A stretch of 64,000 bases of DNA from Acidobacteriota bacterium (GTDB taxonomy: Bacteria; Acidobacteriota; Blastocatellia; Pyrinomonadales; Pyrinomonadaceae), in contig JAFAZX010000083.1 in NCBI GenBank assembly GCA_019239425.1, positions 124,001 through 188,000 of the forward strand. The letters run 5' to 3'. A program made the position numbers and the translations under genes. Of this stretch, positions 52,029-60,697 are shown one piece after another. Within the stretch, counting starts at the first letter, position 1. Each line of letters opens with the position of its first letter. Under the pieces are notes generated by a model. The model was not told the DNA's origin, did not search any database, and saw only the letters and a list, made by a program, of their open reading frames with translations.

Positions 52029-53447
52029 ATGACGAAGGTGAAGATGATTCTCCCGGCTTTGACCGAAGCGAAAAGCCCTTTCTTCCGGCCGGTCAAGTAT
52101 TCACTCTTCCCGCCCCTGGGTTTAGCCACCCTGGCCGGATACCTCGACGGCGAGACAGAAGTAACCCTTCAGGACGAGCACGTCGAAGTGCTCGAACTCG
52201 ACGACTGCCCCGACCTGGTAGTCATACAGGTCTACATCACTTCGGCCCGGCGCGCCTACCAACTGGCAGACCACTACCGCCGCCGCGGCTCGTACGTCGT
52301 GCTCGGGGGGCTGCACGTCACCTCTCTGCCCGAGGAGGCGGCGGCGCACGCCGACACGATCTTTCTCGGCCCCGGGGAAGACACCTGGCCCGCCTTCCTC
52401 GCCGACTACCGCGCGGGTCGCCCGCGGAAGGTTTACCGCTCCAGCGTGCGCACGCTCGAACGCCTGCCGAGGATTCGGCGCGACCTGATTAAGCGCCACC
52501 TCTATCTCGTGCCGAACTCGATTGTCGTCTCGAGGGGCTGCCCTCACTCCTGCGACTTCTGCTACAAGGAGGCCTTCTTCGAAGGCGGGCGGGGCTTCTA
52601 CACGCAGAGGGTTGACGACGCGCTGGCGGAGATAGAGAGACTGCCGGGCCGCCACCTCTACTTCCTGGACGACCACCTCTTCGGCGACACGCGCTTCGCG
52701 GCCTCCCTCTTCGACGGGATGCGCGGGATGAACCGACTCTGGCAGGCGGCGGGGACGGTGCAGTCCGTGCTCCGCCCGCGCCTCCTTGAGAAGGCCGTGG
52801 CGTGCGGGCTGCGGAGCCTCTTCGTCGGGTTCGAAACGCTCAGCAGCGACAACCTGTTGGAGCAGCGAAAGCCTCACAACCTGAACAGAGATTACAGCGC
52901 GGCCATCCGCCGCCTGCACGACCTCGGCGTGATGGTCAACGGGAGCTTCGTCTTCGGCATGGACGGCGACGACGAGTCAGTGTTCGAGCGCACGGTCGAA
53001 TGGGCGGTCGGTCAAGGGATAGAGACGGCGACCTTCCACATCCTGACGCCCTACCCGGGCACCGCGCTCTACGAGAGGATGCTGAAGGCCGGGCGCATGC
53101 TGCACACGGACTGGGATCTGTATGACACGCGCCACACAGTCTTCCGGCCCGCACGCATGACCGCCGGGGCTTTAGAGAAGGGCTACTGGCGTGCTTACAA
53201 GCAGTTCTATCGTTGGCGCTCTATCGTGCGGGGGGCGGCGACGAAGCCGAACCTGTTCGGCGCGGCGCGGCACGCCGCCTACGCCGGGGGCTGGAAGAAG
53301 TTCGAGCCCCTCTGGGACATGGTGATTCGCGCCAGGCGCATCTCACACATGCTCCCCGTGTTGGAAGGCGTCCTCACAGGATTCGGCAGGCACACTCGCC
53401 CGAGCGGCCTGACGGGCCACGCCGACCGTGTCGTAACGATGAACTGA
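52029..53447 (+). CDS. B12-binding radical SAM protein (Elp3/MiaB-like core)
   Basis: The 472-residue protein has an N-terminal cobalamin-binding-type domain ('FPPLGLATLAGYL', 'QDEHVEVLELDD', 'YVVLGGLHVTSLPEEA'). A radical SAM core follows, with C171-x3-C175-x2-C178 in 'SRGCPHSCDFCYKEAFF'. 'LYFLDDHLFGD', 'FVGFETLSSDNL' and 'GSFVFGMDGDDESVFERTVE' are standard for this class. The C-terminal 100 residues are basic and helical. Relatives modify lipids such as hopanoids, tetrapyrroles and antibiotics; nothing nearby identifies the substrate. Unlike the enzyme at 29230-31059 it has the standard cysteine spacing. ATG 52029 is preferred, with GGAGAG nine bases upstream. It is convergent with the permease gene. 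Confidence 0.85.
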   Translation: MTKVKMILPALTEAKSPFFRPVKYSLFPPLGLATLAGYLDGETEVTLQDEHVEVLELDDCPDLVVIQVYITSARRAYQLADHYRRRGSYVVLGGLHVTSLPEEAAAHADTIFLGPGEDTWPAFLADYRAGRPRKVYRSSVRTLERLPRIRRDLIKRHLYLVPNSIVVSRGCPHSCDFCYKEAFFEGGRGFYTQRVDDALAEIERLPGRHLYFLDDHLFGDTRFAASLFDGMRGMNRLWQAAGTVQSVLRPRLLEKAVACGLRSLFVGFETLSSDNLLEQRKPHNLNRDYSAAIRRLHDLGVMVNGSFVFGMDGDDESVFERTVEWAVGQGIETATFHILTPYPGTALYERMLKAGRMLHTDWDLYDTRHTVFRPARMTAGALEKGYWRAYKQFYRWRSIVRGAATKPNLFGAARHAAYAGGWKKFEPLWDMVIRARRISHMLPVLEGVLTGFGRHTRPSGLTGHADRVVTMN

Positions 53448-53465
53448 GCCTACCTACTTCATCTG

Positions 53466-56225
53466 TTATTCGTAGCGAAGAGCCACCATCGGGTCTACCT
53501 TTGTCGCCCGCCGCGCCGGCAGGTAGCAGGCGGCCAGCGCCACCAGCGTCAGGAACAGAGCGGTCGCGCCGAACGTCAAAGGGTCGGTGACCGAAACGCC
53601 GTACAGCATTTCCGACAGGCTCGCCAGGTACTTCGTCAGCGCGTAAGCGCCGGCCACGCCCGCGGCGACGCCGAGCAGCGTCAGCGCCATCCCCTGCCGC
53701 AAAACCATCCTCAGCACGTCGCCGCGCTGCGCGCCGAGCGCCACGCGGATGCCGATCTCGCGCGTGCGCTGCACCACCGACCACGCCAGCACGCCGTACA
53801 ATCCGACCGCGGCGAGCGCCTGCGCCAGCAGCCCGAAGAGGCTGAGCAGCTTCGCGAACAGCCTCTCCAACGCCAGCGTCTCGTCGGCCTGCTCGACCTG
53901 TGTCTTGACGTCTTTGAGCGGCAGGCCCGAATCGACGCCGCCCACCGCCCGCCGGACGGCTTCGACGTAGGCGGCGGGGTCGCCCGACGTGCGGACTTCG
54001 AAGGTCGCGGAGCGGAGCGCGTTCAACTCCTGCGGCCACGGCAGGTAGGCCGTCGGCGGGACTTCGTCGCGCTGGCTGGTGTACTTCGCGTCGCCCGCGA
54101 GCCCCACGATCTCGACCTCGCCGGCGGTCGCCGGGCTGGCGTCGAAACTGAACCGCTTGCCCAGGGGGTTCTCCCCTTTGAAGTAGCGGCGCGCGAAGGT
54201 CTGGTTGACCACCGCGACCTTGGCCGCGCGGGCGTCGTCCTGCGGCGTGAGGTCGCGCCCGGCGAGGAGGGGGATGCCAATCGCCTTGAGGAAGTTCTCA
54301 CGCACCTGATGGATGTAGACGTTGCCGCTCGACTGTACCTTGCCGTCCGGCAAGACGGGAGCGCCCGGCAGAAAGAGGCCGCGGTCGCTCTCGCTCTGCG
54401 CGATCAGCGGCTCGGCCGAGAACGTGGCCGAGCGCACGCCGGGCACGCCCTCAATGCGCTCCGACATCTGTCGGTAAAGGCCCGCGAGCCGCTCGTCCTT
54501 GTAACCGATGAGGCCCGGCTCGACCGAGAAGAGCAGCAGGTTGCGCTCGTCAAAGCCCAACTCGACCCTTTGCAGGTTGACGAGCGTGCGGACGAACAGC
54601 CCCGCGCCGACCATGAGCAGCAGAGAGATTGCCACCTGCGCCACGACCAGCGACTTCGTGAAGAGTGACCGCGACGCGCCGCCCGAAGAACGCGCGCCGT
54701 CCTTGAGCGCGGGCGTCGTGTCGACGCGCGTCGCGCGCCAGGCCGGCACCGTCCCGAAGACCAGCCCCGTCAGCACCGACAGCGCGAGCGTGAACAGGAG
54801 GACGCGCAAGTCGAGCCGCGGCTCAAGCGCCGCCATCCCGTCGCCGCCCCACTCGCCGACCGCGAGCAGCCCGTCCTTGAGCCAGAAGGCGAGCAGCACG
54901 CCGAGTCCGCCGCCCAGGCCGGCGAGCAGAGAACTCTCGGTCAGCAGTTGCCGAATCAGCCTCCAGCGTCCCGCGCCGAGCGCGAGCCGCACCGCGACCT
55001 CCCTCTGCCGCGCCACGGCGCGCGCGAGCTGTAGGTTGGCGACGTTGGCGCACGCGATCAGAAGCACCAGGCCGACCACCCCCGACAAGATGTAGAGCGG
55101 CTTTTGATAGTACTGCCGCGTGGCGTTCTCGCCCCGGCTCCCCGTGTAAGCGACGAGGCGCGGGTAGTCGTCGGGGCCGAGCGCCGCGAGCGTGTCCTCG
55201 CCCCCGGCCACGCGCGCCGCCCGGTGCTCGAGTGCGGACTGCTGGAAGACGTGTTCGAGAGTCGCCCGCGCCTGCTCCGGCGTCACGCCCGGGTTGAGCC
55301 GGCCCATCAGGCGCAGCCACCACGCGCCCGCGCCCGCCATCAGAGGGCGCCCGCCGCGGACTTGTGGCTCCCACGCGATTGGGATGGAAACGTCCGGCGA
55401 GCTGCCGACCTGCATCGTCCCGTTAAAGCCCTGCGGCGTAATGCCGACGACCGTGAACGCGACGTTGTTGAGGTTGACCTGTCGGCCCACGACCCTCGGG
55501 TCGCCCGCGAACCGCCACTGCCAGTAACGGTAGCTGAGCACGGCGGCCGGCATCGCCGCCGCGCGGTCGTCCTCGTCCGTGAGCGTCCGGCCGACGAGGG
55601 CCGGCACCCCCAGCGCCGCGTAGTAGTTGCCGGAGACCGCCTGCCCGTTGGCGACATCGGCGCGCCCGTCGGCGCTCACGTTCAACGGCACCGAGCCGAA
55701 GGCGAAGACGTCCGACAGCGGCCCCGGCTGCTCCCGGAAGCGTTCGTAAGTTTGGTGGGCGAAGGACGACTTGACGGCCCGCCCCGACTCGTCGCGGGTC
55801 ACATTCCCGTGGTGACTGCCGGGGCTGAAGTTCGGGCCGGACGTCCACCTGAAGAGCACCAGCTGGTCGGGCTCTTTGACCGGCAGCTTCTTTAAGAGCA
55901 CCGCGTCCACCACGCTGAAGAGCGCCGTGTTCGCGCCGATGCCGACGGCGAGCGTGACGACGGCGGCGGCCGTAAACCACGGCGTGCGGCGCATCATGCG
56001 CAGCCCGTACCTGAGGTCTTGGCCGAACTGCCTGAGCCACACGCGGCCCCGCATCCCGCGCGTGACCTCTTTGACCAGCGTCACGTTGCCGAACTCCCTG
56101 CGCGCGGACAGCTCGGCCTGCTCGGGCGTCTCGCCGCGCTCGACGCGCTCGCGCGCCGCCATCCGCAGGTGGCTCTCGATCTCCTCGTCCAACTCCTCGT
56201 CGCGCCGCCGCCCGAATAGACTCAT
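53466..56225 (-). CDS. ADOP-type MacB/FtsX permease (Acidobacterial duplicated orphan permease)
   Basis: This 919-residue membrane protein has the order typical of ADOPs. It opens with a charged prefix domain ('RRRDEELDEEIESHLRMAAR', 'LSARREFGNVTLVKE'). A first membrane span follows ('AAVVTLAVGIGANTALFSVV') with a MacB periplasmic domain, then an FtsX core of three spans ('VVGLVLLIACANVANLQLAR'). A second MacB-like periplasmic domain follows, then a final FtsX core ending in 'KVDPMVALRYE'. No ATPase gene is adjacent, as is usual for these orphans; the exported substrate is unknown. The ATG at 56225 overlaps the PadR stop (ATGA), so the regulator and permease form one operon. Confidence 0.9.
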   Translation of the reverse strand: MSLFGRRRDEELDEEIESHLRMAARERVERGETPEQAELSARREFGNVTLVKEVTRGMRGRVWLRQFGQDLRYGLRMMRRTPWFTAAAVVTLAVGIGANTALFSVVDAVLLKKLPVKEPDQLVLFRWTSGPNFSPGSHHGNVTRDESGRAVKSSFAHQTYERFREQPGPLSDVFAFGSVPLNVSADGRADVANGQAVSGNYYAALGVPALVGRTLTDEDDRAAAMPAAVLSYRYWQWRFAGDPRVVGRQVNLNNVAFTVVGITPQGFNGTMQVGSSPDVSIPIAWEPQVRGGRPLMAGAGAWWLRLMGRLNPGVTPEQARATLEHVFQQSALEHRAARVAGGEDTLAALGPDDYPRLVAYTGSRGENATRQYYQKPLYILSGVVGLVLLIACANVANLQLARAVARQREVAVRLALGAGRWRLIRQLLTESSLLAGLGGGLGVLLAFWLKDGLLAVGEWGGDGMAALEPRLDLRVLLFTLALSVLTGLVFGTVPAWRATRVDTTPALKDGARSSGGASRSLFTKSLVVAQVAISLLLMVGAGLFVRTLVNLQRVELGFDERNLLLFSVEPGLIGYKDERLAGLYRQMSERIEGVPGVRSATFSAEPLIAQSESDRGLFLPGAPVLPDGKVQSSGNVYIHQVRENFLKAIGIPLLAGRDLTPQDDARAAKVAVVNQTFARRYFKGENPLGKRFSFDASPATAGEVEIVGLAGDAKYTSQRDEVPPTAYLPWPQELNALRSATFEVRTSGDPAAYVEAVRRAVGGVDSGLPLKDVKTQVEQADETLALERLFAKLLSLFGLLAQALAAVGLYGVLAWSVVQRTREIGIRVALGAQRGDVLRMVLRQGMALTLLGVAAGVAGAYALTKYLASLSEMLYGVSVTDPLTFGATALFLTLVALAACYLPARRATKVDPMVALRYE

Positions 56226-56587
56226 GCCCCGCCCTCCTCGCCTTGCGGATTCAGCGCGCGCGCGACGGCCTCGGAGAACTGCTCCCAGCGCGAGCGCTCG
56301 GACGCGAGCTGCTTCCGGCCCTCCGCGGTCAGCCGGTAGACCTTGACCCGCTGGTTGTTGTCCGAGACCGCCCACTCGGAACTGACCATCCCCTGGCCTT
56401 CGAGCCGGTGCAGCGCCGGGTAGAGCGAGCCGGTGTCCACGCGCAGCACCTCGCCGGAGTTGACCCGGATGGCCTGGCCGATGCCGTACCCGTGCTGCGG
56501 CCCCCACCGCAGCGTCTGCAGGATCAGGAGGTCGAGCGTCCCCTGTAGAAGCTCTATCCGGTTCCGGTAGCGTTCCCTCTTAGGCAT
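56222..56587 (-). CDS. PadR family transcriptional regulator
   Basis: The 121-residue protein is the standard short PadR form: a winged helix with 'LLQGTLDLLILQTLRWGPQH' at 13-32, 'GYGIGQAI', 'VDTGSLYPALHRLEGQGMVS' in the recognition and wing region, 'RVKVYRLTAEGRKQL', and a C-terminal dimerisation helix. Such regulators repress their own operon and respond to a ligand or stress. Its stop overlaps the permease start, and two matched dyads sit directly before its ATG, one reaching the base next to the start codon, consistent with autorepression. Confidence 0.92.
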   Translation of the reverse strand: MPKRERYRNRIELLQGTLDLLILQTLRWGPQHGYGIGQAIRVNSGEVLRVDTGSLYPALHRLEGQGMVSSEWAVSDNNQRVKVYRLTAEGRKQLASERSRWEQFSEAVARALNPQGEEGGA

Positions 56588-56626
56588 GTAGACAGTCTAC
56601 GCCCCTACCGTGTAGATTGTCTACAC
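56588..56626 (-). promoter_or_regulatory. Twin operator-like dyads before the PadR-permease operon
   Basis: Two inverted repeats share GTAGA-N3-TCTAC: 56588-56600 (GTAGACAGTCTAC) and 56610-56626 (GTGTAGATTGTCTACAC, a 7+3+7 perfect dyad). Their centres lie 24 bp apart, and the first abuts the PadR start codon. This is a plausible PadR autorepression site. Confidence 0.65.
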
Positions 56627-56684
56627 CCTTTTATCCGCCGACGGCGTCAACGTGCCGGAGGTGACCACCTGCCGTCCCCGGCCG

Positions 56685-58226
56685 TTAGAGAGATCGACGA
56701 ACTCCCCCGACGACGCCGTCCGCGTCCGGCACCGGCGGCGCGGGGGCCTCGCGCATGGCGCTGCGGCGCCGGCCGTAACCGAAATAGACGGCCAGTCCGA
56801 TCAGCAGCCACACCCCGAGGCGCACCCAGTTCCCCGGCGGCAGCGAGAACATCAGCACCAGGCACGTCACGATCCCGAGCACGGGGATGACCGGCCCGAA
56901 GGGGACGCGGAAGGGCCGGGGCGTGTGCGGGTCTGTGCGGCGCAGGACGAGGACGCCGCCGCAGACGATGACGAAGGCGAAGAGCGTCCCGATGTTGATG
57001 AGTTCGGTCAGGAACTGGAGCGGCAGCAGCGACGAGAGCAGCGCGACGAACACGCCCACGAAGACGGTCGACTTCCACGGCGTGCCGAAGCGCCCGTGCA
57101 GCGTCGTGCAGAACTTTTCCGGGAGCAGCCGGCCGCGCCCCATCGCGAGCATGATGCGGGTCTGGCTGAGCATCGTCACCAGCATGACCGAGACGATGGC
57201 GATGACCGCGCTCAGCGCGACGAGGAACTGCGCCCACACCAGCCCCTTCTCCTCGAAGACCGCCGCGACGGAAGCCTTCTCCGGAATCTCCGAGTAGTGT
57301 TTCATCCCCGTGAGCACCGCGCCGACGCCGATGTAGAGCACCGTGCAGAGGAGGAGCGAGGCGATGATGCCGATGGGGATGTCGCGGCTCGGCCGGCGCG
57401 CGTCCTCGGCGTGGTTGGAGACGGAGTCGAAGCCGATGTAGGCGAAGAAGATCGTGGCCGCGCCGGCGAGTATCCCGACCGGCTTGCCGGCCGCGTTCAG
57501 CGCGCCCCACACGGGCCGGCCGAAGAAGGTGATGCCGCCGCCGCCGTGTGGGGCGAAGTCGCGCCAGTTCGCGGGCTCGAAGTAGCACGCGCCGACGCCG
57601 ATGACCAGAACCAGGGTGAGCGTTTTGAAGACGACCATCGCCACGTTGAACCTCACGTTCTCGCGCACGCCCCGGATGAGCATGGCCGTGACGCCGAGCG
57701 ACAGGATCAGCGCCGGCAGCGCCAGAAACTTTCCGGTCGCGACGAGCCCCCCGCCGGCCTGGTCGTACTTGAACGGCCCGTCGGTGAAGACGTCCCACAG
57801 CCGCAGGTGAAAAATTCTGAGGAGCTCCTGGACGTAGTCGGACGCGCCGTGCGCGACCGCGGCCGCCGCGACGCCGTATTCGAGCAGCAAGTCCCAGCCG
57901 ATGACCCACGCGAGCAGCTCGCCGAAGCTCGCGTAGGAGTAGGCGTAGGCGGAGCCCGCCACCGGCACCATCGCGGAGAACTCCGCGTAGCAGAGCGCGG
58001 CCAGCGCGCAGGCCACGGCCGCGACGACGAAGGAGATGACGACGGCCGGGCCGGCCTGCGTGCGCGCGGCCTCGCCGACCTGCACGAAGATCCCCGCGCC
58101 GATGATCATGCTCACGCCGAGGCTCGTCAGTTGAACCGGCCCCAGCACCCTGGGCAGTCTGTGCCCGCCCGCCGACTCGGCCAGCAGTTGCTTGATCGAC
58201 TTTCTCGCGAGCAGTTGTTTCAGCAT
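56685..58226 (-). CDS. APC-family amino acid permease
   Basis: This 513-residue membrane protein fits the cationic/branched amino-acid transporter branch of the APC superfamily. TM1 has the unwound substrate motif 'GVSMIIGAGIFVQVGEAART'. TM6 is 'TIFFAYIGFDSVSNHAEDAR' followed by the conserved 'RPSRDIPIGI'. A tail of two late membrane pairs ('LINIGTLFAFVIVCGGVLVL', 'GVWLLIGLAVYFGYGRRRS') gives about 12-14 spans. It should import an amino acid by proton coupling or exchange, but specificity is not readable. ATG 58226 directly follows a GTG; GGGGAG upstream serves either. It is downstream of the peptide transporter gene, 30 bp away, so the pair may take up peptides and amino acids together. Confidence 0.88.
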   Translation of the reverse strand: MLKQLLARKSIKQLLAESAGGHRLPRVLGPVQLTSLGVSMIIGAGIFVQVGEAARTQAGPAVVISFVVAAVACALAALCYAEFSAMVPVAGSAYAYSYASFGELLAWVIGWDLLLEYGVAAAAVAHGASDYVQELLRIFHLRLWDVFTDGPFKYDQAGGGLVATGKFLALPALILSLGVTAMLIRGVRENVRFNVAMVVFKTLTLVLVIGVGACYFEPANWRDFAPHGGGGITFFGRPVWGALNAAGKPVGILAGAATIFFAYIGFDSVSNHAEDARRPSRDIPIGIIASLLLCTVLYIGVGAVLTGMKHYSEIPEKASVAAVFEEKGLVWAQFLVALSAVIAIVSVMLVTMLSQTRIMLAMGRGRLLPEKFCTTLHGRFGTPWKSTVFVGVFVALLSSLLPLQFLTELINIGTLFAFVIVCGGVLVLRRTDPHTPRPFRVPFGPVIPVLGIVTCLVLMFSLPPGNWVRLGVWLLIGLAVYFGYGRRRSAMREAPAPPVPDADGVVGGVRRSL

Positions 58227-58256
58227 CACACTCCCCTTCCCGCGGGCGGCGGCCCG

Positions 58257-59849
58257 CTACACGCCCGGCATGGCGCTCTTGAGCGGCCTGAGCAAGGCCC
58301 GCAGCACGAGCGTCATCCCCAGCGCCATCAGCGCGAGCACGAGGAAGAAGCTCGACTGCCGCCACAGCTCCCAGTAGACGCCGATGGCCGTCAGCTTGCT
58401 GCCGATGGCCGTCGAGACGAACCACCCGCCCATGAGCAGCCCGCGCCAGCGCGGCGGCGCGACCTTCGACACGAGCGACAGCCCCATCGGCGACAGCATC
58501 AGCTCGCCGAGCGAGATGATCGCGTACGCCAGAATCAGCCAGAGCGGCGAGACGCGGAAGAGGTAGGCGCTCTGCAGGAACGCGTCCGCGCGCGCCGAGA
58601 ACTCGCCGGGGGCGACCCTTTCGACCGCGTCCGCGAGCTGCCGCCCGCCGGAGACGAGCTGCCCCGAGTCACCGTCCCTCCTCGGCGCGAACTTGACGCC
58701 GTAGACGAGGTACTTCCCTTCCGGGTCTCGCGCGGAAGCCAGCTTGTCCAGAGTCTCCTGCGGCACGCCTTCGGCCTTCAGCTTCTCCAGGGCGCGGTCG
58801 TTGATTCTGAACGAGCCGGCCTCGTACATCTCCGGCCGGACTTCGCGGCCCTCGCCGACGGACGCGGCCGCGTACAGCACCAGGAACGAGAGCGAGGTCA
58901 GCAGCATCCCGAGCGCCATCTTCGAAGGCGTGGACGGCTCCTTGCCGCGCCGCGCGAGCCAGTCCCAGAAGCGCAGCAGCGGGAACGTGAGCGAGATGAT
59001 CCAGAACGAGTTGATGGCGTTCGAGAGCGTCCCCGACACGGCCCAGTCCGTGTTGTCGTCCGCCCAGAAGGTGAGTGTGGAGCCGTTCTGGTTGAAGACC
59101 ATCCAGAAGACGACGACGAGGCCGAAGACGACGACGAGGGCCATGACCCGCTTCCAGTCCGGCACGCCCCGCATCGCGTCGGGCCGCGCGTCGGCCTTCG
59201 CCCCCCGGTCGTGGCCGCGGCGCTCGACGGCGCGCCGGAAGGCCCAGAGGGTCGTGACCGAGACCACCATCCCGAAGGCGGCGACGGCGAACGCGGGGTG
59301 GAAGCCGAACTGCCTCTTCACCACCTCCATCACCAGGGGCGCGATGAGGCCGCCGATGTTGATGCCCATGTAGAAGATGGTGTAGGCGCGCTCCTTGAGG
59401 GGGCTGCCTTCGGGGTAGAGGTTGCCGACCATCGTCGAGACGTTCGGCTTGAAGAAGCCGTTGCCGACGACGAGGCAGGTCAGCGCGGCGTAGACCGCCG
59501 GCAGCGAGTGGAAGGCGAGCAGCCCGTGGCCGGCCATGAAGAAGAGGCCGCCGATGGTCACGGCCCGCCGGTAGCCGAGGACGCGGTCGGCCAGGAAGCC
59601 GCCGACCAGCGGGCTCGCGTAGACGAACATCAGGTAGTTGGCGTAGAGCGACGTGGCCTGCGCCGCCGTCCAGCCGAAACCCTGCGCGGGGTCGCGCAGG
59701 TAGAGCGTGAAGAGCGCGAGCATCGAGTAGAAGCTGAAGCGCTCCCACAACTCCGTCGCGAACAGAACGTAGAGCCCCCTGGGATGTGCGGCCGCCTCGT
59801 CGAAGTCCGGATAACGATCTATTGCACCCGCGTTCGAGCTCATCGCCAT
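58257..59849 (-). CDS. POT-family proton-coupled oligopeptide transporter
   Basis: The 530-residue major-facilitator protein carries the POT/PTR signature in helix 1, 'ELWERFSFYSMLALFTLYL' (E-x-x-E-R-F). The second signature follows in helix 5, 'YTIFYMGINIGGLIAPL'. 'GNGFFKPNVSTMVG' and 'GELMLSPMGLSLVSKVAP' are also conserved. A central cytoplasmic loop and a charged insertion before the last helices match bacterial family members. It should import di- and tripeptides with protons. The gene is divergent from the ECF sigma gene, and the 239-bp space between them shows no clear promoter for either. Confidence 0.92.
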   Translation of the reverse strand: MAMSSNAGAIDRYPDFDEAAAHPRGLYVLFATELWERFSFYSMLALFTLYLRDPAQGFGWTAAQATSLYANYLMFVYASPLVGGFLADRVLGYRRAVTIGGLFFMAGHGLLAFHSLPAVYAALTCLVVGNGFFKPNVSTMVGNLYPEGSPLKERAYTIFYMGINIGGLIAPLVMEVVKRQFGFHPAFAVAAFGMVVSVTTLWAFRRAVERRGHDRGAKADARPDAMRGVPDWKRVMALVVVFGLVVVFWMVFNQNGSTLTFWADDNTDWAVSGTLSNAINSFWIISLTFPLLRFWDWLARRGKEPSTPSKMALGMLLTSLSFLVLYAAASVGEGREVRPEMYEAGSFRINDRALEKLKAEGVPQETLDKLASARDPEGKYLVYGVKFAPRRDGDSGQLVSGGRQLADAVERVAPGEFSARADAFLQSAYLFRVSPLWLILAYAIISLGELMLSPMGLSLVSKVAPPRWRGLLMGGWFVSTAIGSKLTAIGVYWELWRQSSFFLVLALMALGMTLVLRALLRPLKSAMPGV

Positions 59850-60088
59850 TTCAGTCCTTTCGAAGTGGTCGGGCTCCCGAAACGCCCCTACTCTGTTTTC
59901 CGTAAATTCCGGGGTCTAACTGGCGAGCCCTTGACGATTTTTTTTGCGGCCTGCGCCGGCCAACAAAATCCTTTGCAAACGAACCGAATTCTGTTCCAAT
60001 GCACGGGCGACTCGGGGGCTGACCTTTCCGGCCTGACACGTTTCAACGTCTCCGGACACTCACACCACCAGTAGGGCGAGACTCTGCG

Positions 60089-60697
60089 ATGGGCGACTCC
60101 CCAACAGACACGAATGAGATCGATTTACTGTTGGAGGCCCTGCGCGGCGGCGACCGGGGCGCGTTCGGCAAGCTGATCCCTTTGGTGGAAGACGAGCTCC
60201 GCCGGCTGGCGCGCTCCCGCTTAAGGTTCGAGCGCCGGAACCACACGCTGGGGGTCACTGCGCTCGTCAACGAGGCCTACGTGAAAATGGTCAAGGACCC
60301 GCCGCGCGACTGGAAGGACAAGGCCTACTTCCTCAGCGTGGCGTCGACGGCGATGCGGAATATCCTGGTCGACTACGAGAGGAGAAGGAGGAGCGAGAAA
60401 CGCGGCGGCGACCAGGAGCGTGCGGACGTCGAGCTGGTCGATGACTTTAAAAAGGTGGGCGGGAATCCGCTCGAGATCAGCGAAGCGCTGTACGACCTCG
60501 AAAGGGTGGACCCGGTGGGGGCGCGGATCGTCGAGATGCACTTCTACGGGGGCATGACCTGGGACGAGATAGCGGAGGTCTTGAACACCTCCCGCGACAA
60601 GGCGAGGAAACATTGGAACGTGGCGAAGGCGTGGCTCAGGAGGGAGATGAAAGGGGATGAATCCCGCGGATCGTCAGAAGCTGGTCGAGATATTTAA
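60089..60697 (+). CDS. ECF-type RNA polymerase sigma factor
   Basis: The 202-residue protein has region 2 with 'LRRLARSRLRFERRNHTLGV', 'ALVNEAYVKMVKDP' and 'KAYFLSVASTAMRNILVDYE' (the -10-binding helices). A linker rich in Arg, Glu and Lys leads to region 4 with 'FYGGMTWDEIAEVLNTSRDK' (helix-turn-helix). This matches the ECF group common in Acidobacteriota and Planctomycetes, where the sigma gene is partnered by a Ser/Thr kinase instead of a classical anti-sigma factor. The kinase gene begins 41 bases before this gene's stop, so the two are overlapping and coupled. No signal peptide or zinc anti-sigma domain gene is nearby. Confidence 0.92.
   Translation: MGDSPTDTNEIDLLLEALRGGDRGAFGKLIPLVEDELRRLARSRLRFERRNHTLGVTALVNEAYVKMVKDPPRDWKDKAYFLSVASTAMRNILVDYERRRRSEKRGGDQERADVELVDDFKKVGGNPLEISEALYDLERVDPVGARIVEMHFYGGMTWDEIAEVLNTSRDKARKHWNVAKAWLRREMKGDESRGSSEAGRDI

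Noticed and set aside
56652..60074. An 1140-residue open frame on the plus strand across the permease and peptide-transporter genes
   Set aside because: It is antisense to two transporters with definite signatures and is low-complexity Arg/Glu/His-rich text.
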